DNA of 8,381 nucleotides from CAWJEL01 sp964647255 (GCA_964647255.1 CAZYGI010000118.1:1-8381); one strand, 5' to 3'. Shown: positions 1-7,612, numbered from the stretch's first letter. Made by a program: numbers and translations. The notes: a model not told the origin generated them from the letters alone.

Positions 1-881
<881 letters not shown>

Positions 882-885
<4 letters not shown>

Positions 886-1499
886 ACTCGCTAGACTACA
901 GCGTCATCTTGATCCGACAGAAGAAACGGATCGCCCTGGTGGCGCATGACAACAAAAAGCAGGATTTACTGGAGTGGGCCCGGTACAACAAAGTTCTACT
1001 GACCAATCACGAGCTGTACGCGACGGGAACCACGGGCCGGCTGCTGGAACAAACGCTCGGCGTCACGGTCAACAAGCTGCAAAGCGGGCCGCTCGGCGGC
1101 GATCAAGAGATCGGGGCGATGATCGCCAGGGGCGAGATTGATTTCATGATCTTCTTCTGGGATCCGCTCTCGCCCCAGCCGCATGACACCGATGTGAAGG
1201 CGCTCTTGCGGATCGCGGTGGTGTGGAACATCCCTATCGCCTGCAATCGCGCCTCCGCCGATTTCATGATTTCTTCGACGTGCATGGTGGGAGAATACGA
1301 GCGGCTCGTGCCCGACTACGACCAATACCGCAGCCGGCCCCTCGAAGGTGTGGCAGTTTCCCAGCCGGCGGCCGCCCAGCCAGCAGACGAACCGCCTGCC
1401 GCAGAGCCGCCCGCCGGAGAACCACCTGCGCCGGACGCCGCTGTCAATGCCGCTACGGTCGAGGCAGCCACCGCCGCGTCCGAAAGCAACTCCGAGTAG
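882..1499 (+). CDS. mgsA: Methylglyoxal synthase with a Pro/Ala/Glu-rich C-terminal extension
   Basis: The enzyme converts dihydroxyacetone phosphate to methylglyoxal and phosphate, a cytoplasmic bypass of lower glycolysis that relieves sugar-phosphate stress. The product is 205 aa, against 152 for E. coli MgsA. The core (about residues 14-153) is complete: ALVAHD (H22, D23), YATGTTG, SGPLGGDQ with the catalytic Asp at D74 (E. coli Asp71), IFFWDP (D94), PHDTDVKALLR (H101, D104), VWNIPIACN and LVPDYDQYR near the normal end. Residues ~158-205 form an extra low-complexity tail rich in Pro, Ala and Glu with EPPA-like repeats; no domain is recognisable in it. The start is ATG 882, overlapping the pgm stop by 4 nt. 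AGGTGG (873-878) lies only 3 nt upstream and AAGG (868-871) 10 nt upstream, so translation may be coupled to pgm. The enzyme call is firm; the function of the tail is unknown. Confidence 0.95.
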
Positions 1500-1582
1500 G
1501 GGCTCACCGGAGCACCCGAGAGACAGCGGCCTGCGAAGCGCTGCTCGGCGCTGCCCCACAAAACGGTCCGCCGATGCCGATC

Positions 1583-1619
1583 CGAGACAGTTCTCCGCCT
1601 GTGGCGGAGGACTGTCTCG
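1583..1619 (+). terminator. Long hairpin after pgm-mgsA, probable terminator or 3'-end stabiliser
   Basis: The left arm CGAGACAGTTCTCCGCC (1583-1599) pairs with GGCGGAGGACTGTCTCG (1603-1619) across the 3-nt loop TGT. All 17 positions pair, with one T-G wobble. It lies 83 nt after the mgsA stop and 86 nt before the ROK start. There is no clean U-tract after it, so an intrinsic terminator is plausible but not proven. A role as an RNA-processing or stability element fits equally well. Confidence 0.6.
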
Positions 1620-1620
1620 T

Positions 1621-1639
1621 GATGCGCGATCTGCGCATC
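1621..1639. repeat. Second hairpin directly after the mgsA 3' hairpin
   Basis: GATGCGC (1621-1627) and GCGCATC (1633-1639) form a perfect 7-bp inverted repeat with a GATCT loop, one base beyond the preceding 17-bp stem. The following sequence (ATTTGGCATTTG) is only weakly T-rich. It may be the second half of a tandem terminator, or, being a symmetric site 66 bp before the ROK start codon, an operator. The sequence does not separate the two readings. Confidence 0.45.
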
Positions 1640-1650
1640 CGATTTGGCAT

Positions 1651-1678
1651 TTGACCAGGCGCCCGGCTTACGTATCGG
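1651..1678 (+). promoter_or_regulatory. Weak candidate promoter for the ROK gene
   Basis: TTGACC (1651-1656) matches the sigma-70 -35 consensus at five of six positions. TATCGG (1673-1678) follows after a 16-nt spacer and is a poor -10. It lies just after the hairpin pair and about 27 nt before ATG 1705, where a regulator promoter would be expected. In GC-rich DNA such matches are frequently accidental. Confidence 0.25.
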
Positions 1679-1704
1679 GCAATCCAGGAACCAAAGGTCG
1701 CGTG

Positions 1705-2970
1705 ATGAAGGCACCGTATCTACAACAACGCAATGCGCGACAACAGAATAGCTCAACGATCCTCTTTGACCTCTGGCATAACGGGCCGCTGTCCAGAGCG
1801 ATGCTGGCGCAGCGCAACAATCTGACGAAGGCCACCGTCTCTGCTATCTGCGACGAATTGTCTGCGCTCGATCTGATCTGCGATGTCGGGCAACACCGCA
1901 ACGGCATCGGGCGGCCGGGCAATCTCCTGACCATCAACCCGTTGGGACGCGGGGCAATCGGCCTGGAGATCAGCACAAATTATGTCGGCGCCCTCCTCAC
2001 CGACTTGCGCGGTCAGGCGCTGTGGCGGCAGACTGCCTCAGTCACCGTCGGTTCCCAGCAGGAAGTCATCCTGAAACGGGCGGAGACACTGCTCGACACC
2101 GCCATTGAGCAGGCGCAGCAGCGCGCGCTGCCGGTCCTGGGGATGGGCGTGGCCGTGCCCGACCTGGTGGACTCCGGCCGCGGCGTGATCCGCAGCGCGC
2201 CGGCGCTGGGCTGGCAGGATACGCCCCTGGGCTCGCGATGGGAGGCGCGCTTTGGGCTGCCGGTGCTCGTGGAAAACAAGGCCCGGGCGGCGGCAATGGC
2301 GGAGGCGATGCACGGCGCGGCCCGGAATGTCGCCAACTTCGTGTACGCCAGCCTCGGCACCGATGTGGGTTCCAGCGTGGATGTGGCGGTGGTGGTGAAC
2401 GGCGTCCCGTATCGTGGCGCGCATGGATTCGCCGTGAACGCAGGGCACATGATTCTTGATCCTCACGGTGAGCTGTGTTCCTGCGGCCAACGCGGCTGTT
2501 GGCGAGCGCAGGCAGATGTGAACCGTGAGGTTGCGTTGGTCGAAGCACGGCTGGCAAGCGGCGAGCCGAGTGTGTTGCAGGACCGCGCGGCTCAGCACAC
2601 ACTGGAGCATCGAGCGATCCACCAGGCGGCGTTGGAAGGCGATCCGTTGGCGTTGGATGTGTTCCGGAGCGTTGTGACCTTAAGCCATGCGACGGGGATC
2701 CTTAACTTGATCTTGCTTTTCGATCCCGACCTGGTGCTCATCGGGTTCGCCAGCGCCGGCCTGCCGACGGAGTTTCAACACCGGATGGATGCGCTGGGGC
2801 GCGTGCCCGACACGAACATCGCGGAGGCAGTCCGCAAACAGATGCGCGCCCGCGGTCTCACGCCGCCGGTCATTCGGCGCACTGCGTTCGATCCCGACAC
2901 CGTCATGTTGGGGGCCGCCACGCTCCCGGTGGACGCCCTGATGCGCATGCCGCCCGACGGGCAAGTGTAA
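1705..2970 (+). CDS. ROK-family transcriptional regulator (NagC/XylR-like), kinase residues degenerate
   Basis: This is a probable sugar-responsive DNA-binding repressor of 421 aa. Residues ~29-57 form the helix-turn-helix (LSRAMLAQRNNLTKATVSAI), followed by a wing with GRPGN (69-73). A ROK sugar-kinase-like fold covers ~85-410: VLGMGVAVPDLVDSGRG (144-160), ALGW (167-170), FVYASLGTDVGSSV, then AGH (246-248) and CSCGQRGCW (258-266). H248, C258, C260 and C265 are the usual ROK zinc ligands. The sugar-phosphorylating residues are not conserved. The phosphate-loop DxGxT is EIST (88-91), the catalytic Asp of the usual END-A motif is K192 (VENKARAA), and the Glu of ExGH is N245. Sugar binding without phosphorylation is therefore likely. 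The ATG at 1705 is chosen because AAAGG (1693-1697) stands 7 nt upstream; longer readings run into mgsA. The gene converges on the sugar operon, its most likely target. The ligand is inferred to be a xylose- or glucose-type sugar. Confidence 0.9.
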   Translation: MKAPYLQQRNARQQNSSTILFDLWHNGPLSRAMLAQRNNLTKATVSAICDELSALDLICDVGQHRNGIGRPGNLLTINPLGRGAIGLEISTNYVGALLTDLRGQALWRQTASVTVGSQQEVILKRAETLLDTAIEQAQQRALPVLGMGVAVPDLVDSGRGVIRSAPALGWQDTPLGSRWEARFGLPVLVENKARAAAMAEAMHGAARNVANFVYASLGTDVGSSVDVAVVVNGVPYRGAHGFAVNAGHMILDPHGELCSCGQRGCWRAQADVNREVALVEARLASGEPSVLQDRAAQHTLEHRAIHQAALEGDPLALDVFRSVVTLSHATGILNLILLFDPDLVLIGFASAGLPTEFQHRMDALGRVPDTNIAEAVRKQMRARGLTPPVIRRTAFDPDTVMLGAATLPVDALMRMPPDGQV

Positions 2971-2986
2971 TCGAGAGCGACGTCTT

Positions 2987-5584
2987 TCAGGCTGCGCGTA
3001 GGGCCAACTGGCCGCTCAGGCGGATCGCCTCGGACGAGCTCCCGACCAGGACCTCGACCGCCCCCGGTTCCACCGCCCACTCCGCGCCAGCCCAGTAAGC
3101 CAACTGCGCTGCGCTCAAGGGGAAATCCACGCGCCCGCGCTCGCCGGCCGCCAGGCGCACGCGGGCAAAGCCTTTGAGATCCCGCAGCGGCCTGACGACT
3201 GCGGAAGCGGGATAGCGCACGTAAAGCTGCACCACCTCTTCCCCGGCCCGCTCGCCCACATTCGTTACGTCAAGCGAGATCACCGCTTGCCCATCGGCGC
3301 CGATCTGCTCCGGCTCGATGCGCAGATCGGTATAGGTGAAGCGCGTGTAGCTCAGCCCATGTCCGAACGGATAGAGCGGCGCCTCGGCCATGTAGCGGTA
3401 CGTCCGACCAGCCATCGCGTAGTCGTCGAACGGCGGCAACTGGTCGAGCGACTTGTAAAACGTGACGGGCAGCCGGCCGCCGGGGTTATAGTCACCGAAC
3501 AGGACGTCGGCAATGGCCGTGCCGCCCTCCTCACCAGGATACCAGGCGGTCAAGATGGCGGGCACGTTGGCATCCGCCCAGGTGACAGCCAGCGCGCTGC
3601 CGCCCAGCAGCACCAGAACCACCGGCTTGCCCAACGCATGAATCCGGCGGAGCAGCGCCTCCTGCGTCCGCGGCAGCGCGATGTCGGTGCGATCGCCGCC
3701 CGCAAACCCTTCCACGCGCACCGGCATGTCCTCGCCCTCGATCGCAGGGGTTAAGCCCAGCACCAGCACCACGGCCTCGGCCTTTTCAGCCACCTGGACT
3801 GCCTGTGCGACGGTGTCGGCGGGGGGAACGGCCCAGAGCAATCGCGCCTCCGGCGCGCGGCCGGTGTTGACGTAGTCGAGCCGCACGTCGTAGAGCCGAC
3901 CTGCTTCCAGCTCGACCGGGACCGTCCGGGTGAACACCTCGTGATCGTTGCTCGCGTAGGGCAGCAGCTCACGGCCATCCAGCCAGAGCTGGTAAGCGCT
4001 CGAACCCCGCACTCCCACCAGATACTGCCCGGAGACCGGCGGAATGAGCGAACCGGTCCAGCGGACGCAAAAATGCTCGGTGACCGGCCCGCCCAACGGC
4101 GAGGCGTCGTGCCACACACAGTCCACCCCCGCATCCGTGCGCACGAGGGAAGCTGGCGGCTGGAAGCCGGACGCGGGATCGGGGAGCACGCGGCCGGGGA
4201 AATAGGCGCCGGCCAGGCCATGTGCAGGATGCTCCAGGCTGTCAGCAGGCGGCCGGAGGCAGGCGGCGGGAATCGCACAGAGCGGGGGCACACCGGACGC
4301 GATCTCGCAGCCCTGGGCGGTGTAGACGACCGTCTCGGGCGACACCTTCCGGCGGATCCCCTCCAATGGCGTGACGGCCTGCGAGGGCGTGCCGCAGTAG
4401 TTGCCCTGGAGCGCCGCCAGCTCGTCGGCGACCGGGCCGATCACCGCAATGGACTTGAGATTCTTGGCCAGCGGCAGCAACCCGTCGTTTTTGAGCAGCA
4501 CGATGGATTCTCGCGCCGCCCGCAACGCCAGGGCGCGGTGCTCAGCCGAGTCGTTGATCGCGTACGGGAGCCCAGCGAAAGACGTCTGCTCCGGCGGATC
4601 GAACATGCCCAGGCGGAACCGGGCCACAAACAGCCGCGTTACGGCCCGCCGGATCGTTGCCGCATCAATCAAGCCCCGCCCGACCGCCTCAAGCAGTGAC
4701 AGGTACATGCAGCCGCACTCTAGGTCGCAGCCCACTTTCACCGCCATGGCCGCCGCCTCGGCCGGTGTGTCTACGACATGATGACCGCCGAAGATATCGT
4801 CAATAGCCCAGCAATCGGAGACCACGTAGCCGGCGAAACCCCATTCCTCGCGCAGGATCTTCCCGAGCAACGTCGGGCTGGCGCAGCACGGCTCGCCGTT
4901 TATGCGGTTGTACGCGCCCATGACGGACGCTGCGCCGCCCTCCCTCACGCACGCCTCAAACGCCGGCAAGTACGTCTCACGCAGGTCGCGCGCGTCCACG
5001 CGCGCGTCGAACTCATGACGGAGGCTCTCGGGGCCACTGTGGACGGCAAAATGCTTCGGGGTTGCCACCAGCTTGAGGTGCTCCGGATCGTCGCCCTGCA
5101 AGCCCTTGACGAACGTCACGCCCATCCGGGAGGTGAGATAGGGGTCCTCGCCGTACGTCTCTTGCCCGCGGCCCCAGCGCGGGTCACGGAAGATGTTCAC
5201 GTTTGGCGACCAGAAGGTAAGCCCGGTGTAGATGTCTCGCACGCCGCCGCGGAGGAACTCGTGGTGCTTCGCCCGCGCCTCATCCGAGATCGCGGCCGCC
5301 ACCTCACCCATCAGGCCCACATCCCAGGTCGCGGCGAGGCCGATCGCCTGGGGGAACACCGTCGCGACGCCCGCGCGGGCGACGCCGTGCAGGCATTCGT
5401 TCCACCAGTTGTAGGCCGGAACGCCGAGGCGCTCAATGGCAGGCGCCTCATAAGCCATCTGGCTGATCTGCTCTTCCAGCGTCATCCTGGAGATCAGATC
5501 TGCCGCGCGCACCGCGCTGGGCTGCGCCGGATCCTGGTACGGCGCCAGGACCGGATTGAGCGAAGGTGTCTCTTTAGGCATCAT
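2987..5584 (-). CDS. Glycoside hydrolase family 3 with inserted PA14 domain, probable intracellular beta-xylosidase/beta-glucosidase
   Basis: This enzyme should cleave non-reducing-end beta-linked sugars from imported oligosaccharides. The protein is 865 aa with no signal peptide or membrane segment, hence cytoplasmic. Domain order: GH3 N-terminal barrel (~15-330) with NWWNECLHGVARAG (59-72), SPNVNIFRDPRWGRGQETYG (126-145), PKHF (176-179) and nucleophile D257 in VVSDCWAI; the first part of the GH3 C-terminal domain (~350-430); a PA14 sugar-recognition insert (~455-590, beginning LAGAYFPG); the rest of GH3_C with acid/base candidates E616 or E618 in GLTPAIEGED, YPGEEGG and GRLPVTF; and a C-terminal fibronectin III-like domain (~764-851). 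The WWNE-LHGV and GCDLECG wording resembles the beta-xylosidase branch of GH3, but beta-glucosidase cannot be excluded. The start is ATG 5584, 5 nt after GGGGG; the adjacent ATG 5581 is equally acceptable, and a TTG at 5611 lacks an RBS. It is the last gene of the transporter operon. Confidence 0.92.
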   Translation of the reverse strand: MMPKETPSLNPVLAPYQDPAQPSAVRAADLISRMTLEEQISQMAYEAPAIERLGVPAYNWWNECLHGVARAGVATVFPQAIGLAATWDVGLMGEVAAAISDEARAKHHEFLRGGVRDIYTGLTFWSPNVNIFRDPRWGRGQETYGEDPYLTSRMGVTFVKGLQGDDPEHLKLVATPKHFAVHSGPESLRHEFDARVDARDLRETYLPAFEACVREGGAASVMGAYNRINGEPCCASPTLLGKILREEWGFAGYVVSDCWAIDDIFGGHHVVDTPAEAAAMAVKVGCDLECGCMYLSLLEAVGRGLIDAATIRRAVTRLFVARFRLGMFDPPEQTSFAGLPYAINDSAEHRALALRAARESIVLLKNDGLLPLAKNLKSIAVIGPVADELAALQGNYCGTPSQAVTPLEGIRRKVSPETVVYTAQGCEIASGVPPLCAIPAACLRPPADSLEHPAHGLAGAYFPGRVLPDPASGFQPPASLVRTDAGVDCVWHDASPLGGPVTEHFCVRWTGSLIPPVSGQYLVGVRGSSAYQLWLDGRELLPYASNDHEVFTRTVPVELEAGRLYDVRLDYVNTGRAPEARLLWAVPPADTVAQAVQVAEKAEAVVLVLGLTPAIEGEDMPVRVEGFAGGDRTDIALPRTQEALLRRIHALGKPVVLVLLGGSALAVTWADANVPAILTAWYPGEEGGTAIADVLFGDYNPGGRLPVTFYKSLDQLPPFDDYAMAGRTYRYMAEAPLYPFGHGLSYTRFTYTDLRIEPEQIGADGQAVISLDVTNVGERAGEEVVQLYVRYPASAVVRPLRDLKGFARVRLAAGERGRVDFPLSAAQLAYWAGAEWAVEPGAVEVLVGSSSEAIRLSGQLALRAA

Positions 5585-5594
5585 CAGTTCCCCC
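5579..5594 (-). promoter_or_regulatory. RBS and double ATG that set the GH3 start
   Basis: On the minus strand GGGGGAACTGATGATG places a G-rich Shine-Dalgarno-like run (5594-5590) 5 nt before ATG 5584 and 8 nt before ATG 5581. The site lies inside the coding end of the GH8-like remnant, whose TAA (5576-5574) falls just inside the GH3 reading frame. This overlap is typical of translationally coupled operon genes. Confidence 0.5.
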
Positions 5595-5665
5595 AGGGCG
5601 GGTAGATACAAAATAACCGCTCACGTGCAGCAGGGCCAGCGTATACAATAGCCCGTCATAGTGGC

Positions 5666-5753
5666 GCCATCGGCCCGATGGCATCCGTGCGTCCCTGGGC
5701 GCCTGCACGAACTCAGGCGCCCGGTCGGGCGTGGCAGCCAGCGCGGCGCTGGC
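5666..5753 (-). repeat. Cluster of three consecutive GC-rich inverted repeats between permease and GH3
   Basis: Three perfect stems follow one another in 88 bp. GCCATCG/CGATGGC lies at 5666-5672 and 5676-5682 with a 3-nt loop. GGGCGCCTG/CAGGCGCCC lies at 5697-5705 and 5714-5722 with an 8-nt loop. GCCAGCG/CGCTGGC lies at 5737-5743 and 5747-5753 with a 3-nt loop. None is followed by a T-run in the operon direction, so simple termination is unlikely. They would fold in the mRNA between the permease stop and the GH3 ribosome binding site. High GC makes short stems common, so a chance origin remains possible. Confidence 0.5.
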
Positions 5754-5777
5754 GTTCATCGCGATCGGACCCCGATG

Positions 5778-6659
5778 TTATCCCTTGAGCGCGCCAGCCG
5801 TCAGACCGGATACGATCTGTCGCTCCGCAAATAGATAGAACAGAATAGCAGGTATAGCGGACAGGGCGACAAAAGCGGATACCGCAGCCAAATCTGAACT
5901 ATATTGCCCCTGGAACTGCATGGTGCCGAGCGGCAGGGTCCACTTGCTTTCGCTGTCGAGGATGACCAGGGGAGTCAGCAGGTCATTCCAACTGACAATC
6001 ATGGTCAATGCTCCAACAGCAGCCAGTGCCGGCCGAACCAAAGGAAGCAAGACGCGCCAGAAGAAGCCAAATGAGCTGCAACCATCTATGGCGGCAGCAT
6101 CCTGTAACTCGCCAGGGACCGCCGCGAAGAATCCGCGCAGAATCAAGAGGTTCCCGGAGATGCCAAATGCCGTTTGCACCAGGATGACAGCCGCGAGCGT
6201 ATCGGTGATTCTCATCTGGCGAATCACAAGGTAGACTGGCATGATAGCCACGGTGATCGGGAACATGAGTCCCAGGGTGAGGAAATTGAAAGCCAGGTCC
6301 TTGCCCCTGAATTTCATACGCGCAAAGACAAATGAAGCCAGGCTGCAAACGATCAATACGCCGGCTGTCGAGCCCACCATTGCGATGAGGCTATTCTTCA
6401 TGAATCCCCAGTACGAGGGCGCGAACAAGATCGCGGTGTAGTTTTCCCAGCGCGGGGGATTGGGTATTGTGTAGGGACTCAGAAACATCTCGCCGGTCGT
6501 CTTGAGGCTGGAAAAGAGCAAGACCACGAGGGGCACGACAATGATCACGGTGATGAAGGAGAGGACAAGGTACTGGAAAAACCTTGGCCCATATTTCCTG
6601 GAGATAAGTCTTCGCCGTGGTTGAACGGTAGCCATAGCCAGGGTCGGTCCTTTCGTCAT
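5778..6659 (-). CDS. Carbohydrate ABC transporter permease, MalG type
   Basis: This is one of the two membrane subunits of a sugar importer in the cytoplasmic membrane (binding-protein-dependent transport family, CUT1 class). The 293-aa protein has about six hydrophobic segments (~29-52, 88-112, 123-146, 153-175, 205-226, 257-278). It carries the cytoplasmic EAA loop that docks the ATPase: LQDAAAIDG (185-193) followed by a conserved LP at 205-206. Typical MalG wording includes SSLKTTGEMF near residue 50, WNDLLTPLVIL (224-234), and the C-terminal VSGLTAGALKG. The start at ATG 6659 has AAGG overlapping the stop of the upstream permease, with 6 nt between genes, so translational coupling is likely. 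An internal ATG at 6635 lacks an RBS. Its base composition is clearly lower in GC than the GH3 gene. Substrate cannot be read from the sequence; xylo-oligosaccharides are suggested only by context. Confidence 0.95.
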   Translation of the reverse strand: MTKGPTLAMATVQPRRRLISRKYGPRFFQYLVLSFITVIIVVPLVVLLFSSLKTTGEMFLSPYTIPNPPRWENYTAILFAPSYWGFMKNSLIAMVGSTAGVLIVCSLASFVFARMKFRGKDLAFNFLTLGLMFPITVAIMPVYLVIRQMRITDTLAAVILVQTAFGISGNLLILRGFFAAVPGELQDAAAIDGCSSFGFFWRVLLPLVRPALAAVGALTMIVSWNDLLTPLVILDSESKWTLPLGTMQFQGQYSSDLAAVSAFVALSAIPAILFYLFAERQIVSGLTAGALKG

Positions 6660-6665
6660 GATGCC

Positions 6666-7598
6666 TTAAAATTCTTCTTGCCGTGCGAGTCGCATATATG
6701 CCACGGAAAAGATCAAGCAGATCAACAACATCACGAGAGCTACGGCAGAGCCGTACCCCAACAAATACCGCCTGAAACCAAAGCGGTACATGTAGGTCGC
6801 CATAAATTCGCTGGAATTGACCGGCCCACCTCCGGTCATGACCCAGACCAGGTTGAATTGAGTCAGCGAGCCAAGTACGGACAACTGGATGACCGTACGG
6901 ATGGTGCTGCCCAGCATAGGGATGGTAATGTGTCTGGTCAACTGCCATCTACTGGCGCCATCAATGAGGGCCGCCTCTTCGACTTCCCTCGGGATGTTTT
7001 GCAGTCCAGCCAAGTACAGCAACATGTGCAGGCCAAAGTACTTCCAGGTCAGCACAATAAAAATACAGAACACGACCTGATGGATATCACTGAGAAAGTT
7101 CTGGGGTTTGACTCCCGGGATCAGCACCAAGAGCGCATTGATCAGTCCGCGGGCTGGATCAGCGTTGAAGAGGCTCATCCAGATGATGCCGGTAATGACT
7201 TCGGAAAGCACATAAGGCAGGAAGAAGATCATGCGAAAGAAAGCCCGCCCGGGCAAGTCACGTCCCACCATGATGGCCAACGCCAGGGCTACGGGCAGTT
7301 GTATCCCCAAGGAGAGCACAACAACCAAGAGGCAGTTCCACACTGCCTTCATGAATACGGCGTCGCCAAGGATTTCCTTGTAATTATTCAAGCCGACATA
7401 GTCAACTGCCGGCCCGAGGCCGTTCCAGTCGAAAAGGCTGAAATAGACGGATCGAAAAATCGGATAGACAAGAAAAGCGATGAACAAAACAAAGGCCGGC
7501 GCCAAAAATGCAGCGATCGTCGCATAATCCTGGATTCTGCGGCTCGAACTACGAAAAGGATTCGATCCCGTGATATTGCGAAGGGCCGGTATCTCCAT
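6666..7598 (-). CDS. Carbohydrate ABC transporter permease, MalF/UgpA type
   Basis: This is the partner membrane subunit of the CUT1-type sugar importer, 310 aa. Hydrophobic segments lie at ~26-48 (AFLAPAFVLFIAFLVYPI), 86-110, 120-143, 174-197, 230-252 and 281-303. The early block SVYFSLFDWNGLG and FVGLNNY-like YVGLNNYKEIL (67-77) are typical of MalF/UgpA proteins. The EAA loop REVEEAALIDGA (204-215) and IPML (226-229) would contact the ATPase, and TGGGPVNSSEFMATYMYRFG (255-274) is another family signature. The start at ATG 7598 is fixed by AAGGAA 8 nt upstream. It is second in the operon, separated from the binding-protein gene by an 87-bp gap holding a hairpin. No ATPase gene lies in the window, so a shared MsmX/MalK-type ATPase encoded elsewhere, or a gene beyond the edge, would have to energise it. 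Confidence 0.95.
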   Translation of the reverse strand: MEIPALRNITGSNPFRSSSRRIQDYATIAAFLAPAFVLFIAFLVYPIFRSVYFSLFDWNGLGPAVDYVGLNNYKEILGDAVFMKAVWNCLLVVVLSLGIQLPVALALAIMVGRDLPGRAFFRMIFFLPYVLSEVITGIIWMSLFNADPARGLINALLVLIPGVKPQNFLSDIHQVVFCIFIVLTWKYFGLHMLLYLAGLQNIPREVEEAALIDGASRWQLTRHITIPMLGSTIRTVIQLSVLGSLTQFNLVWVMTGGGPVNSSEFMATYMYRFGFRRYLLGYGSAVALVMLLICLIFSVAYMRLARQEEF

Positions 7599-7606
7599 GA
7601 AGGATC

Positions 7607-7612
7607 TTCCTT
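7607..7612 (-). promoter_or_regulatory. Ribosome binding site of the MalF-type permease
   Basis: AAGGAA on the minus strand is a good Shine-Dalgarno match 8 nt before ATG 7598. It lies downstream of the intercistronic hairpin and stays outside the stem, so the permease can be translated independently of the binding-protein gene. Confidence 0.6.

Larger units (their letters stand above)
5574..5777 (-). pseudogene. C-terminal remnant of a GH8-type reducing-end xylanase (tentative)
   Basis: Directly after the TAA of the MalG-type permease, the same frame stays open for 67 codons to TAA 5576-5574. It reads GPIAMNASAALAATPD, then EFVQAPRDARMPSG and WRHYDGLLYTLALLHVSGYF. From memory of the family this resembles the extreme C-terminus of GH8 reducing-end xylose-releasing exo-oligoxylanases (AMNA-a-LAA, eFV-a-W---iPsG, RYYDG-LY-lalLH-SG). 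Those enzymes are ~380-400 aa, so roughly 85% is missing, including the catalytic part. The resemblance runs upstream of the only ATG (5759), as GPIAMNA, and stops at the permease end, which argues for a deletion rather than a small native gene. The first residues, HRGP, are probably junction sequence. Its stop overlaps the GH3 start, as in an intact operon. The alternative is a real 61-aa protein from ATG 5759, but no convincing RBS is visible. Confidence 0.6.

Noticed and set aside
1348..1704. Longer ROK start overlapping mgsA
   Set aside because: The added 119 residues are low-complexity frame-shifted mgsA and intergenic sequence. The ATG at 1705 has an RBS and gives the usual ROK length.
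1996..2622. Overlapping minus-strand open frames within the ROK gene
   Set aside because: They overlap one another in different frames and show no motif. The plus-strand frame carries the helix-turn-helix and zinc motifs.
2952..2962. GCCC-GAC-GGGC palindrome at the end of the ROK gene as a terminator
   Set aside because: The 4-bp stem lies inside the coding region without a T-run and is expected by chance at this GC content.
3287..5605. Several long plus-strand open frames opposite GH3 (3287-3754, 3941-4699, 4778-5605)
   Set aside because: The GH3 protein is collinear with its family over the whole stretch. The opposite frames are Arg/Gly/His-rich and lack motifs, as expected from high-GC antisense frames.
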